From Cordia subcordata (Eukaryota; Streptophyta; Magnoliopsida; Boraginales; Cordiaceae): 64,000 bases of DNA. The translations under genes and the position numbers were made by a program. The stretch is taken from contig JAPTOF010000012.1 in NCBI GenBank assembly GCA_028554755.1, positions 1,010,501-1,074,500 of the forward strand, in the 5' to 3' direction. The notes under the pieces are model-generated. The model saw nothing but the letters and a program-made list of their open reading frames with translations. It was not told the origin of the DNA and made no database searches. This document shows, one piece after another, positions 47,160 to 57,917 of the stretch (positions within the stretch are counted from its first letter, which is position 1; each line of letters opens with the position of its first letter).

Positions 47160-48359
47160 ATGAAGTCTCTTGTCTCACTTCTATCCACATCATCTCCATT
47201 ATATAACTCATGCTCGACAACCTCACATCTTCATCCGCCTTCCATTTCTATGTCCTCAAATTTTCTTGGATCAATCATAACTCTCAACTCCATTTTCTCT
47301 TATCCAGATCCTCAAAACGAAAGCAACAAGAAGAAGCTCTTTTCTTACACCATGGCTGCTTGTATTCATCGCTGTTCAAGAACAGAAGCTACTAAAACCA
47401 ATTCAAACATTGATGATAATCTCTACACCTACGTCAAATATTGCAGGTCCAATATTGCTGATCTTGTTTCTTGCGTACCCTTTTCAGAAAAACACGCGAA
47501 AAACACGCAAAAACGCTATCTTGATGAAGCTGAAGCTGGAGCTGGTGAAGATGAGTTGTGGTCGAAGATGAAGGATGAAGCAAGATTTGATGTTCAGCAA
47601 GAACCAATATTGTCAAACTTCTATTTTGAGTCAATCTTGACTCATGATTCCATGGAAAGTGCATTAGCTAATATTCTCTCTATGAAATTGAGCAATACTA
47701 GCCTTCCAAGTGGAACACTATGTGAAATTATCTTTAGTGTGCTTATAGAGAATCAAGAAATCATGGAAGCTGTTAGAGATGACCTGAGAGCTGTTAAAGA
47801 GAGAGATCCAGCTTGTATTAGTTATATCCAATGTCTCTTGAATTTCAAAGGCTTTTTGGCATGCCAGGCTCAGAGGGTGGCGCATAAGCTATGGTCAAGT
47901 GGCAGAAAAATCCTGGCCCTGTTGATACAAAACAGGGTGTCTGAGGTCTTTGCAGTGGATATCCATCCCGGAGCGAAGATCGGACGGGGGATATTGCTCG
48001 ATCATGCGACCGGGGTCGTGGTCGGAGAAACGGCCGTGATCGGGAACAATGTGTCAATTCTGCATAATGTCACGCTTGGCGGCACAGGCAAGGTGTCAGG
48101 GGATAGGCATCCCAAGATTGGTGATGGGGTGTTGATAGGTGCAGCGACTTGTGTTTTGGGAAATGTTAGAATTGGAGATGGAGCTAAGATTGGTGCTGGC
48201 TCTGTGGTGCTGAAAGACGTGCCTGTTAGAACCACTGCTGTGGGCAATCCAGCTAGATTGATTGGAGGGAAAGAGAATCCCATTAGACTTGATAAGATTC
48301 CAAGCTTCACAATGGATCACACATCACATATATCTGAGTGGTCTGATTATGTTATCTAG
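47160..48359 (+). CDS. SERAT2: Serine acetyltransferase, SERAT2 type (plastid/mitochondrial)
   Basis: Makes O-acetylserine from serine and acetyl-CoA, the first step of cysteine synthesis, in complex with O-acetylserine(thiol)lyase. Intronless, 399 aa. Residues 1-64 are Ser/Thr-rich and poor in acids, a likely transit peptide; Met65 (MAACIHRCS) matches the family's shorter start, so two starts may exist. The N-terminal SATase domain (about 120-235) includes LWSKMKDEARFD and AVKERDPACISYIQC. The left-handed beta-helix (about 255-365) holds DIHPGAKIGRGILLDHATG, VVGETAVIG, ILHNVTLGGTG and DRHPKIGDGVLIGA; the catalytic His residues of HPGAKIG and DHATG are kept. It ends HISEWSDYVI, the tail whose last Ile docks into the thiol-lyase active site. 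Its place between ZIP11-like and CNNM genes agrees with Arabidopsis SERAT2;1. Intact. Confidence 0.96.
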   Translation: MKSLVSLLSTSSPLYNSCSTTSHLHPPSISMSSNFLGSIITLNSIFSYPDPQNESNKKKLFSYTMAACIHRCSRTEATKTNSNIDDNLYTYVKYCRSNIADLVSCVPFSEKHAKNTQKRYLDEAEAGAGEDELWSKMKDEARFDVQQEPILSNFYFESILTHDSMESALANILSMKLSNTSLPSGTLCEIIFSVLIENQEIMEAVRDDLRAVKERDPACISYIQCLLNFKGFLACQAQRVAHKLWSSGRKILALLIQNRVSEVFAVDIHPGAKIGRGILLDHATGVVVGETAVIGNNVSILHNVTLGGTGKVSGDRHPKIGDGVLIGAATCVLGNVRIGDGAKIGAGSVVLKDVPVRTTAVGNPARLIGGKENPIRLDKIPSFTMDHTSHISEWSDYVI

Positions 48360-48709
48360 ACCTGGAGACCGGACCTCGCGCATGGTTGAAACTTTGTGCT
48401 CTGAAACCGCCCTCCTACATTGATTCGTGTGGGAAAATAGTGACCTCAATTAACTATTACTATCATTACGAGTTACATATTTTGGGGTTAGTTGATAGGC
48501 CAATAGTTGAGATTGGATCGTTCTATCAGCCTCCGAATAATTTGTTTCTTTGTTAAGAGAGAACCCAAGTTCTCCTACTGGCGTTAGACCAATCCTTCAG
48601 TTGATGTAATGTGATTAGGGTGGGCAAGTTGCTTCAGTCCTGTAATATTTTGTAATTTATACTTTGTTAGTTGTTGGCACTTGATTGTGCCTCGTGTTGC
48701 TATTTCTGC

Positions 48710-48715
48710 AATAAA
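48710..48715 (+). terminator. Polyadenylation signal of SERAT2-like gene
   Basis: AATAAA about 350 bases after the stop codon, preceded by TTGT-rich sequence (TTTGTAATTTATACTTTGTTAG), a good plant 3'-end context. Confidence 0.55.
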
Positions 48716-49223
48716 GCATTCTCAGCTATGGTTATATTAAGCAACTATTTCAATGTATGTTTGAAAAATTCCTGTCTAGCCTTCTATTACACAAAAAAAT
48801 TTATCAAAATCTCATTGTATGATGAATGAGAAGAAACTACATTTTTCTACTGGTTAGAGTTTATTATCTCTAGAAGGCTCTTGTGTTAAGGAGTCCACGT
48901 TTATCCTTGAGTGGTTAAAGTACAGAAATAATAATTTAGCCATATGAAAATGGATAAGGGTTATCATAAATTTTAAGAGATAGATTAGCGATGGTTCTAT
49001 TATTTCACTACTAGAAGAAATATCTGTTAATCTATTATTCCAAGGCAAATGCTCCTCAGCTTTATGTAGCAACTAGCACGGCAATGTTCGGACTTTTTTG
49101 GCCTACGTGCTATCACAGAATCAAAAGGTGAAAAGCACAACTGATTATTCAAGATTCTTATGTGGTACGGAGGTTTTTCTGTGGGCTTGTCGTGAATTAA
49201 TTTTATTTTTAACCTTTTTACTC
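48716..49223. other. Intergenic, no gene
   Basis: Nothing recognised. Confidence 0.5.
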
Positions 49224-49706
49224 TTTTTTTTTTTAATTATTGTAATCAAATAAGGAGTTCACTAAACTAAGGAGATAATTACAAGAGATATAAGGCCAAA
49301 AAAAGGCGGATCAAACAAAGAGATTAACAGACAAAAACCAAATAGGCCAACTTACCTAACAAGCTAAAACACCAAAACCAAGCCCAAAAGGACAGGCAGA
49401 AAAAGAGGGCTAACACCCGAAAGGCCTAAAAACACAACAAATCATAACCTTAGGCAAAACAATGAAGGTGACTTTGCAAGCCTCCAACGCCGACAATAAA
49501 CAGAAACACTGATCAAAAACCAAAACATAACGACCAAAACCCGTTAGTAGCAAAGAAATCAAAGCCTTGCCATTTTTCAGCAACACTTCGCAGACTACCA
49601 AGGAAGGAGAATCCAAAGAAAGCTCCTAAAATTCTGAGAAAATCAACACCAAAGCGGCAGACACCAAAAGGCAAATGAACGCTTTCATCGAAGTGAGTTT
49701 AGTACG
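49224..49706 (-). mobile_element. Minus-strand retrosequence, 3' part with poly(A) tail
   Basis: A run of 13 T at 49225-49238 is a poly(A) tail on the minus strand. Upstream of it, on the minus strand, GATTACAATAATT and Thr/Leu-rich non-conserved sequence continue up to the MULE insertion and appear to resume at 56681. Looks like the 3' end of a LINE or a retroposed transcript; no diagnostic protein motif was found. Confidence 0.4.
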
Positions 49707-49715
49707 ACTCATTAG
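49707..49715. repeat. MULE target-site duplication, left
   Basis: ACTCATTAG, repeated exactly after the right end at 56672-56680. Nine bases is the usual Mutator duplication. Confidence 0.9.
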
Positions 49716-49813
49716 AGATTTTTTTTTCTAACCCAAAAAAAAAAGAACATTATGCAAAACTAACCCCGTTTATAAATCGATTTGAAAAATAACCCGTTTT
49801 GAATCTGGAAATG
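49716..49813. repeat. MULE left terminal inverted repeat
   Basis: AGATTTTTTTTTCTAACCC..., then CATTATGCAAAACTAACCCC, TTTGAAAAATAACCCGTTTT and GAATCTGGAAATG; matches the reverse complement of 56572-56671 with few changes. Confidence 0.93.
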
Positions 49814-49824
49814 ATCTGCATGCA

Positions 49825-50102
49825 TTCCCAGAACGCGGAACGCACTCTGGGAGTGCGGCCACGCTCCAGGAATGCGCCCGCGCTCCTGGAGTGTGTTTCG
49901 CATTCCGAAAACGCGTTTTCTGGATTCCCTGCAAACCTGCCAAATTTGATTTTGATTCTGATTTGATTTGATTGCGGAGACGACCAAATATTCTTAGCAG
50001 CGCATTCTGGGAGTGCGCTGATGAGAATCCCAGCCACAAATCACACTTTAGTCATTTTAAGTCACGGGAAATTTCAGAAATCGCACTCCCAGAATGCGTT
50101 TT
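49825..50102. repeat. MULE subterminal palindromic repeats
   Basis: Seven related words of the form CGCAYTCYNRGARTGCG stand within about 280 bases: GCATTCCCAGAACGCG, CGCACTCTGGGAGTGCG, ACGCTCCAGGAATGCG, GCGCTCCTGGAGTGTG, CGCATTCCGAAAACGCG, GCGCATTCTGGGAGTGCGC and CGCACTCCCAGAATGCG. They are themselves near-palindromes. The right end shows at most one decayed word (GGAACGCAGTCGC near 56541). Confidence 0.8.
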
Positions 50103-50252
50103 CTGCCTATATAAATCCCAACCCCTTCCTCCACCGGATCATTCAATCCTACCTCGTAAATTTCTACCATCACAATCACTTTCCACCAAATAAACATTCT
50201 GCCAAATTCATTCACTTTGTTAGCATAAGTTTCTACCAAAGCACGTAAAAGA

Positions 50253-52864
50253 ATGAATTCAATCGAGGTTACTGTTCTTTTATATTACGACGGTCACACA
50301 ATAATGACCGATTATGGTCTTGATTACAGAAGTCCAAATATACCACGCAAAATCAAAATTCATCCCGATACAACTTACGATGAATTTTTTTCGCGCATAA
50401 TTAGAAAACTGGGGTTGCGTCCGAGCATCGATAGGGTTAACTTATGCTATCGTGACCCTAGATGGGATGCTACATTGCAGCAGATTTATTATTATCCAAG
50501 TGCAATAATTGATGATGAAGATGTGCGGGAGATGTATGGCACAGCTCGGTGTGAATGGAATCGCTGTGTGGCGCACGTAATAGTGGACGTTCAGTCTGAC
50601 GACGTGTATGTGCCGCAAATAATTCCCGACGTCCCGTACCAATCTAACATGCCGGACCTAAATGCAGCACTATCGTATGAAGAAGATAAACATATCAATA
50701 TTGCAACAACAGCGGTAGAGTTTGCCACTTTTTCCATTTCCCCACAACCATATTCTACTTTTGAAGTTGGAGGACCCTCTCATCACGGCGATGGCACGGA
50801 GGAGAGATGTGATGTCGCAGTAGATACTGTTTTGTCGGAGGCAAATGAAGAAAACGAGGACGGTGAATTGAACGATCAAGAAGAAGATGCAATCTCAGAA
50901 GCAAGTTTGAACTACCAAATTGAGAATGAGGTAGAAGGACCGGATGTCGATGCAGAGGCGGACGTAGATAAGGAGGAAGCCGTGGAGTTCCATACTGCTA
51001 GGACTGAATTCTACACGACAAGTAGGTACGAGGTCAGCAATCGTCCAGTATGGGACCCGGACAGAATGGAACTGGCCAAAGGAATGGTGTTCTCATCCAA
51101 AGTGGATGGGATAAGGGTTGTTTAACAGAACGCAATAAGAATACAGAAGGAATATAGAGTCGTTAAGTTGAGTAAGACCCTGTGGAAGGTACGGTGTAGA
51201 GAAGCACAAAATGGAAGTGTAGCATGCCCATGGTATGTACGTGTCATAAGGAAAGCAACGCACAAGCAGTGGGAGATTACGCAGTATGACGCAAAACATG
51301 TATTTATAGCGCAAATAACTGCGTCGGGGCACAGAAATTTGACGTCGGGATTGGTTAGATACTTGGTGAGGCGTTTCATAGCTAATCAGGCTGATTACGA
51401 GGTCGGGCTTATCCAAGCTCACATGAAGGAAAAGCTTAACGCGGATGTCAGTTACGGAAAAGCATGGAACGGCGGGACCAAAGCAATTGAACTAGTGTAT
51501 GGCAATTGGGACACGTCGTATCAGATGCTACCACAATTTCTTGGGGCTGTGATGGCCAAGAATCCAGGTAGTGTGGTGAGATATAGGTTCGCTGAAGGTT
51601 CAACGCAGGCTGAAAAAATTTTCGACATGGTTTATTGGGCGTTCGGTCTATGCATTGCAGCGTGGAGGCATTGTAAGCCCATGGTTTCGCTAGATGGCAT
51701 ACACTTGCGGGGAAAGTACAAGGGTCATCTCCTAGTTGCATTAGCCAGAGACGCGAACTGCCAAGTTTTGCCGTTAGCATTTGCAGTTGTAGAAGCAGAG
51801 ACAACTTGTACTTGGTTGTGGTTCTTACACCAGTTGTGCGAGAACTTTTTCAATGAGATGCCCTAAGTGTGTATCATTTCAGATAGGCATGTAGGCATCG
51901 CATCTGCAATCGAACGGGTTACACGTGATGGTCAACTTGTAATACAACATTGCATTTGTTTGAGACATCTGAAAAGCAATGTGATGAAAAGATGGTGGAA
52001 TCAATTCATTAAAGACATGTGTTGGATAACTGGCCGAGAATGTCAAGCACGCAAACATGTGCATACAATGAACATGATCCTTGATGTGGACCCTAGTCAG
52101 AACGGTGTTAGCAGACGAGTACACAAGTTCCTATCCGATATCCCTACCGATGCATGGACCATAAGCACTGATGGGGGATTCAGATGGGGTGTGATGACGA
52201 CAAATAATTTCAAATGCTTCAACGGTGCGTCGGTGCAAGGGGGTTACCCGTTACGGCCCTTGTTACCAATACTTTTATGAAGATAAAATGTTACTTTCAT
52301 GATCGGTTGGTCCATGCAACGCAGTTGGAAAGTGAAGGCCATTGGCTCCCTCCTAGTGTGAGGGAACTCTTTGAGAAGTGGAAGACCTCGTCACATCGCC
52401 ATCACTTACTTAGTTTTAGACAAGATGGCAGATACCAGATGGGTCGGTTGCCAGTTCGATGGAACGAGAATCCGCCAAACAAAGTTGTCAACTGGGAAGA
52501 CCGTGCGTATACTTGTGAAAAGTGGGTTGAATATCACCTGCCATGTTCGCATGCATAAATTGTTGTTCGATTTAAGGGGTTTAATGTGGAGAACTTGATA
52601 CCTCAACAGTTGACAGTGAAATCATATAAAGATACATATTGGTGGACATTTGAGCCTCTCGGACACCAATTTTATTGGCTTCCAGCGCCTGTATGAACGT
52701 TGCATTCGAACCTAAGTCACGTTCGGCAGAGAAGAGGTGGAGCCAGCTGCCAGCGGATTCCAAACGAGATGGATCACTCAGACCACCGTGGACGACAAAG
52801 GTGTACAGCATGTGATCAATCAGGTCACACTGCTCCAATTTGCCCCAACAACCAAAATGCGTAA
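50253..52864 (+). pseudogene. MULE transposase, interrupted
   Basis: About 870 codons when read through. The N-terminal region (VTVLLYYDGHTIMTDYG..., KIHPDTTYDEFFSRI) resembles the PB1-like start of plant MULE transposases, followed by an acidic linker. The MuDR-like region includes GMVFSSKVDG and VRCREAQNGSVACPWYVR. The transposase core has the catalytic-type VSLDGIHLRGKYKGHLL and CIISDRHVGI; TTNNFKCFN has Lys where the family usually has Glu. A SWIM zinc finger follows (YTCEKWVEYHLPCSHA), then a CCHC knuckle (CTACDQSGHTAPIC) close to the end. Breaks: stops at 51123, 51864, 52556 and 52694, and a frameshift near 52225. Confidence 0.92.
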
Positions 52865-53168
52865 TCCGTTATGTTTAGCGGTTGCCACAAGTTCCATATA
52901 TGATAATTTATGTCTATTTTTTTGACGTTGTAATGCTATTCTGCAATCGTTTTATGCATATTTGTTGTGACTTTGTGATGTTATTGTGTAATTAACGTTG
53001 TCGGTGAACTTGTTGTGGCGTTGTGATACAGTTATGTTTAATCAACGTCGACATGTGCAAGAAAAAAAAGGCTAAAACAAATAAAAAAAATAAAATGAAA
53101 TAATAATCAATAAAAAGATAATGTTTCACGAATACATATGAAACAAAAAGTACTCGAAAATAAATACA

Positions 53169-55593
53169 TCATCCCGGCGTGTAATGATTAGGGCCCTTCC
53201 CCCTGTTAGTGCGATCAGGTAAATGAAATCTAACAGGGGATTGGGCGTTACGCTTCCGGGATGAACGTGTCTGGCGGAGCGGCGGCTTATGTGCATGCTG
53301 CTGTGTGGCAGGTGCCTAGGTCTCCTGTGGCTTGGAGTGCGGCGGCTGGTCCTGATGCTCAACGCCACTGGACACCAATTAATGGTGAACGTAGTCGTGG
53401 GATCCCATATATTTGCTCGGTTACCCTCTTGATGACTTGCTCTGCGTCGCCTCATCATCATCCGGCTCCTCAACATAGGGCTGAGATGATCCACCAGCCT
53501 CGAACGTGCCTCGGCCACCTGAACCGCTGGAGAAGTCAACAGGGAACAAACGCCACGCGGATCGCTGCAATAGGGGTCGTATGGGTGGCCGAGATGACTG
53601 TGATGACCCACCCCGATGGCTGTGCGTGCGCTGCGCAGATGGAAAACATTGCGCACAATGCTGTCCGGATCGCTGCAACGGATGCACAGGAGACGCATCG
53701 GGCAACTCCCATACAGCTCTCTGCTGTATGAGATCCTTGTGCTGCGTGTGTCAGAGTGCACTCTCGCCATGCAACTGCATGAGCTGCAAGTGCCGCATGA
53801 CATGCTCCATGTGTGCACCGCCCCCAAGGTCCCCCTCTTGGTAACACTGCAGCCAATCACGAGAATGATAGACTACATGCTGAAATACAGCAGCCTGTAG
53901 TCAAACATAACATACTGGGGTTAATATAAACTAATAGTCAACAACTTTCATTGAGTAACATAAACATTGGGAACAAAGGTAGCTCACCTGTTACGTCTCG
54001 TCATGTGCGGATGCCACGTACCTATCTCACCTATGACTAGTACTGGGATGACCGACTTGTAATATGGTTACTCGCCGGTACCACTGCATGTGACCCCCGA
54101 GTACTGCTGCAGGCGGCACATCCTCTGCCTGTCCATATAAAACGCACTGGGCTCAATTCCCCCACATGTTCACAACCTCGGTCAGCGCAGCTCCCTCAAC
54201 TTTCTCCTTGCCGTCCCTATGTTTCTCATGTGCAGGGGGATCAGCAGGGATGACCAACCTAAGTCTGAACTGCCGCAGGACACAATCCAGGCGTTGCCAC
54301 TCAACAGTATGCCCATATATCAGCGGTATCCGGGCACGCCAAACGTCACTGTCAGCAACACAATAAGGTGGAAGGGTGGCTAGTATCGCCCTAAACGACT
54401 GCCATATGAAATGTAACCAAAACAAGCACCAGATAGTTAATTACGTGCTTAAGTGTACATGTTAAGTATTTTTAATAAAGCAGCTTAAGTGTACAATACC
54501 TTGTCAGGCTGGAGATGGTCTATGACATCCCGACACTTTACCTGACTTGACTTCCCTGATGCATCAGTCATTTCCTTCTTGACGTAAAATTGTGCACCCT
54601 GTGGAACACCAGGGAGCTGAAACATAGGCTCCAGCTGATGCTGCTGACGCTAAAGCCGCTCTCGTGTCGGATGCAGGAGCTGAGGCTGAAAAATCGTGAA
54701 TCTATCCCATGCAAAAAATTGCAGGCATTGAACATGTGTTATGTTATAATAACGCTTGTAATTATAAAGTTAACATTCGTAGAATATAAACATAACTACT
54801 ACATAAGGCAAACCAATAACTGGACTAGTGTCACGGCTCAACATACACCGTTACACTGGCGGAAGGAGGCTCGGTTACGCTGCTAGTACAAATACGATAG
54901 TACAGTCGCACCCCAGTTGTACTGCCGGATGCGCTCAAAGTCGTCTAGTAATAACAACCATGCCAAATTACCATCATTCGTGCTTGTGTTCGCGAAAAGG
55001 TGACAGCAGATGATGAAAAATATCCACAATCATGCTCGCTGCCGCGCTTGGTACTGAGTGGGCTCATCCAAAGTGCCCTGCATAACAAACCTGTCCCGTA
55101 GCTGGACAAAATTCACCGAGTTCCCCACAATGTCGATACGGCCAGTACCGTCATCCGCCATCACATCCGCATCGATACCCATCAACTCTTGCATCCTGAC
55201 AACCCAGTTCTCCCTCGAGCGTCAGACCATATCAATCACTGGGACAGGAGTACCGGTCACGAGAAGACCCCAATACATGGCCATATCCTGCAGGGTAATG
55301 GTAGCCTCACCTACGGGTAAATAAAACGTGTGGGTCTCCGGCCGCCACCTCTCTATCATGGCAGTAATAAGTCCGCGGTTAAGCTGATGATATCGGAATT
55401 TATAACACCCGTAGAATCTGGTCTCCGCCAACTGCTGCTGTACTAACAGGTGCTCTGGCGCATTAAACAACGATCTATCCGACCTATAGCACCTAAACAT
55501 ACCCAGATGGTACGGATCCTGTAAATACTGAACCCGGTGATCCATATAGTGGCATAGTAAAGTGGCATCTACTGGTGCAGGACGAGCATCCAT
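53169..55593 (-). pseudogene. Plant mobile domain (PMD) gene of the MULE, interrupted
   Basis: PMD proteins (aminotransferase-like, MAIL/MAIN relatives) occur both as host genes and inside transposons. Starts MDARPAPVDATLLCHYMDHR; family blocks follow: LITAMIERWRPETHTFYLP, GEATITLQDMAMYWGLLVTG, then after a stop (55222) RENWVVRMQEL, after another stop LLLDDFERIRQYNWG and ATVLSYLY, and, at 54425-54153, ARIPLIYGHTVEWQRLDCVL with RQFRLRLVIP. The C-terminal tail is Ser/Pro/Arg-rich (RPPIRPLLQRSAW). Introns may separate the pieces (AT-rich gaps at 54430-54500 and 54720-54830), but several stops fall within conserved blocks. Convergent with the transposase gene. Confidence 0.85.
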
Positions 55594-55639
55594 AATGACT
55601 TCTAAAATAAAAAATAATAACAACGACTAACTAAATATT

Positions 55640-56450
55640 ACTACTTCACTATATACATTAACTCTCTAATTTCATCAAATAATAATAATTATAACACTAA
55701 TATTATTAATAATAATAATGTCAATGATTGTATTAATAATAATAATAAAAACACTAATATTATTAATAATAGTATCAATGATTGTATTAATAATAATAAT
55801 AACACAAAGATAACATGTTTAATCATCCACATTGTCATCATCGTCCTAATAATAAAATAAATACATGGATAAATATATCAACAATAGTATTAATAAAATT
55901 ACTAATAATAATATTTAACATAGTACATTAATCATCCATCATCGTCATCATCATCACAATGATAATTAATGATAATAATACCAATAATAGTAATAATTAC
56001 ATTAATAATTACATCTCACATATAACATAGCTGCCATAAAAATAATGATATTGTAAATAATAATGATAATCTTAATGATAACATTTATTACTAATAATCT
56101 TCATATAGTAATAATAAGATTAATAATAATGATCATACTAATAATATTACTAATAATACTAATAACAACAATATTAATTCTATTTCTAATAATCATACTA
56201 TATTTTTAAGCAACAATTAACATTTAAATATAAATTAACAAAAAAACTAAAATTCTAATCTACAAATCTAACAACAATTAAAATTCAAATTAACACAAAC
56301 TAAATTTAATTATCAAAACAAAAACTACACGATCTAAAAACCTATTTCATAACTTAAAACGTTAAATACATTGGCAAAAAATAACGTAAAAATAAAATAA
56401 CTTACAAGATTAAGGCAATATCCTTGCTAAAACGCTGAAAAACTAAAACT
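55640..56450. repeat. ATTAATAATAAT-rich low-complexity region
   Basis: Degenerate trinucleotide repeat made of TAA/TAT/ATC, upstream of the PMD start within the MULE. It would contain the PMD promoter if one exists. Confidence 0.8.
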
Positions 56451-56571
56451 TTAGTGTGAGGGGTTGAGAGAAAACAAGAGAAAATCGCAAGTGGGGTTGG
56501 GGGAGAATGGGAAAAAAAATGATCGGGCAACGAATTTATGGAACGCAGTCGCTATCCCGAAAAACATGCCA

Positions 56572-56671
56572 CACATTTTCGGATTCAAAACGGGTTATTT
56601 TTCAAATCAATTTATAAACGGGGTTAGTTTTGCATAATATTTTTTTTTTTTGGGTTAGAAAAAAAAATCCC
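56572..56671. repeat. MULE right terminal inverted repeat
   Basis: Inverted copy of the left TIR; contains AAAACGGGTTATTTTTCAAA, GGGGTTAGTTTTGCATAAT and GGGTTAG before AAAAAAAAATCCC at the end. Confidence 0.93.
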
Positions 56672-56680
56672 ACTCATTAG
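56672..56680. repeat. MULE target-site duplication, right
   Basis: ACTCATTAG, identical to 49707-49715. Confidence 0.9.
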
Positions 56681-57262
56681 TCCTTATAGAGGCTGGGTTA
56701 AGAAAATTCGCAAAGTAGATGGTCTAAACATGCTAATAAATAAGACATACCCTCTAGCTCAAGACTTAAAGAGGTGGTAACCAAGACCACCTTGTCGTCT
56801 CTATAACATGGAACAAAATTGGGGTCAAAAGCACTCCATGACCAAAGTTTTTGGCAGCACTTAGGTTGAGATGTTCGTAAATGAATAGCATAGATATAAA
56901 TACAAAGAATCACATCATCTACGTTAACCTAGCCAACAACACCATCAGAGCTCATGTGCAAGATCAAGACCAAATAAAGACATGAAACCAATATATCTAG
57001 GCCCAAATTAGTGAGATAAGGTTAAAAATATTTACGGTATAAAGACCAAGAAAAAACCACACAGAACAAACACAAAAATGTGGAAAAAAAAAGGCGACAA
57101 AAAACAAAAGAGAAAAACAAGAAGATAACCACAGGTAAGCTAAACTCAGGAAAGAAGTCACAAGCTCATCCCAAACACAGTGAAACCTAAGGAGAAACCC
57201 TAGGGGGAGTAAGGCTAGAAAGGTCTTCTTTAGAGAGAAGAAAACACCCAAGGGAGGTTAAT
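56681..57262 (-). mobile_element. Minus-strand retrosequence, 5' part
   Basis: Appears to continue the sequence interrupted at 49706. On the minus strand it begins around GGTGTTTTCTTCTCTCTAAA and CCCTAGGGTTTCTCC. The longest frame (57251-56997) is a Phe/Leu-rich peptide without recognised domain. Continuity across the MULE is inferred from the exact target duplication. Confidence 0.35.
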
Positions 57263-57917
57263 TTCTCATGCGGAAGAGTCTCTCCATTATCATGAATTTA
57301 TTCATTAAATCATGATTAGCAATTCCTTACCAGCTAATCGTGAATCTATTCATTGAATTATGACCAATAATATTTTAACCAGGGAATTATAGCATGAAAT
57401 ATAGCTACTGTGAACACAACTCTATAAGCATTTTAACATTGACCAGGAAGGATGGTGTTGGTACTTCTATTTGATCTAAACTTAAAACATGATCAAATCT
57501 TGAATTCCATTTGTTTTCATCAATAAATATCATGAATGTGTTGGGTTATTCCACGTCGATGATGAGAAAGGGTTGTAAAGAAAAATCTTATATCATGACT
57601 TAATTTTTTGAACGAAAAATTTATGTTTAGGACGTTATTGAAGATTGGAGTTATTTTAGCAAGATTCAACCTTTTAATGATCATTATAACAATTTTTAAC
57701 TTGGAAATAGAGCCTTGTGTAAAACAAGAATAATCAAAGACGAAAAATGAAATAGCACAAACCAAAATATCGTTTTATGAAAAGCTAAAGAGATTTCTTT
57801 CGCGAACATTTTTGGAATTAGGCATCCTAGTCACTATGGACTCAATTTGAAAAAGGCAAGCAGACTGAAATGTCCTTAGAAGTTAATTGTCGTTTTCACC
57901 TTCCTTTTGAAAAGAAA
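57263..57917. other. Intergenic, no gene
   Basis: AT-rich, nothing recognised. Confidence 0.5.

Larger units (their letters stand above)
49716..56671. mobile_element. Mutator-like element with transposase and PMD gene, 6.96 kb
   Basis: Ends are inverted repeats of about 95-100 bases and the flanks are identical 9-bp duplications, so the borders are exact to within one base. Inside are a plus-strand MULE transposase (50253-52864) and a minus-strand plant-mobile-domain gene (55593-53169), arranged tail to tail, then an AT-rich ATTAATAATAAT stretch (55640-56450) before the right end. Both genes have stops, so the copy is inactive. The preserved target duplication and TIRs suggest a moderate age. 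Interior GC content is clearly higher than the surroundings in 49800-55600. Confidence 0.93.

Noticed and set aside
47845..48320. Minus-strand frames opposite the serine acetyltransferase
   Set aside because: Antisense shadows of the beta-helix coding sequence.
53261..53900. Several overlapping plus- and minus-strand frames of 94-244 codons
   Set aside because: GC-rich tail of the PMD gene gives open frames in most phases; only the frame continuous with the PMD tail (about 53421-53705, minus) is meaningful.
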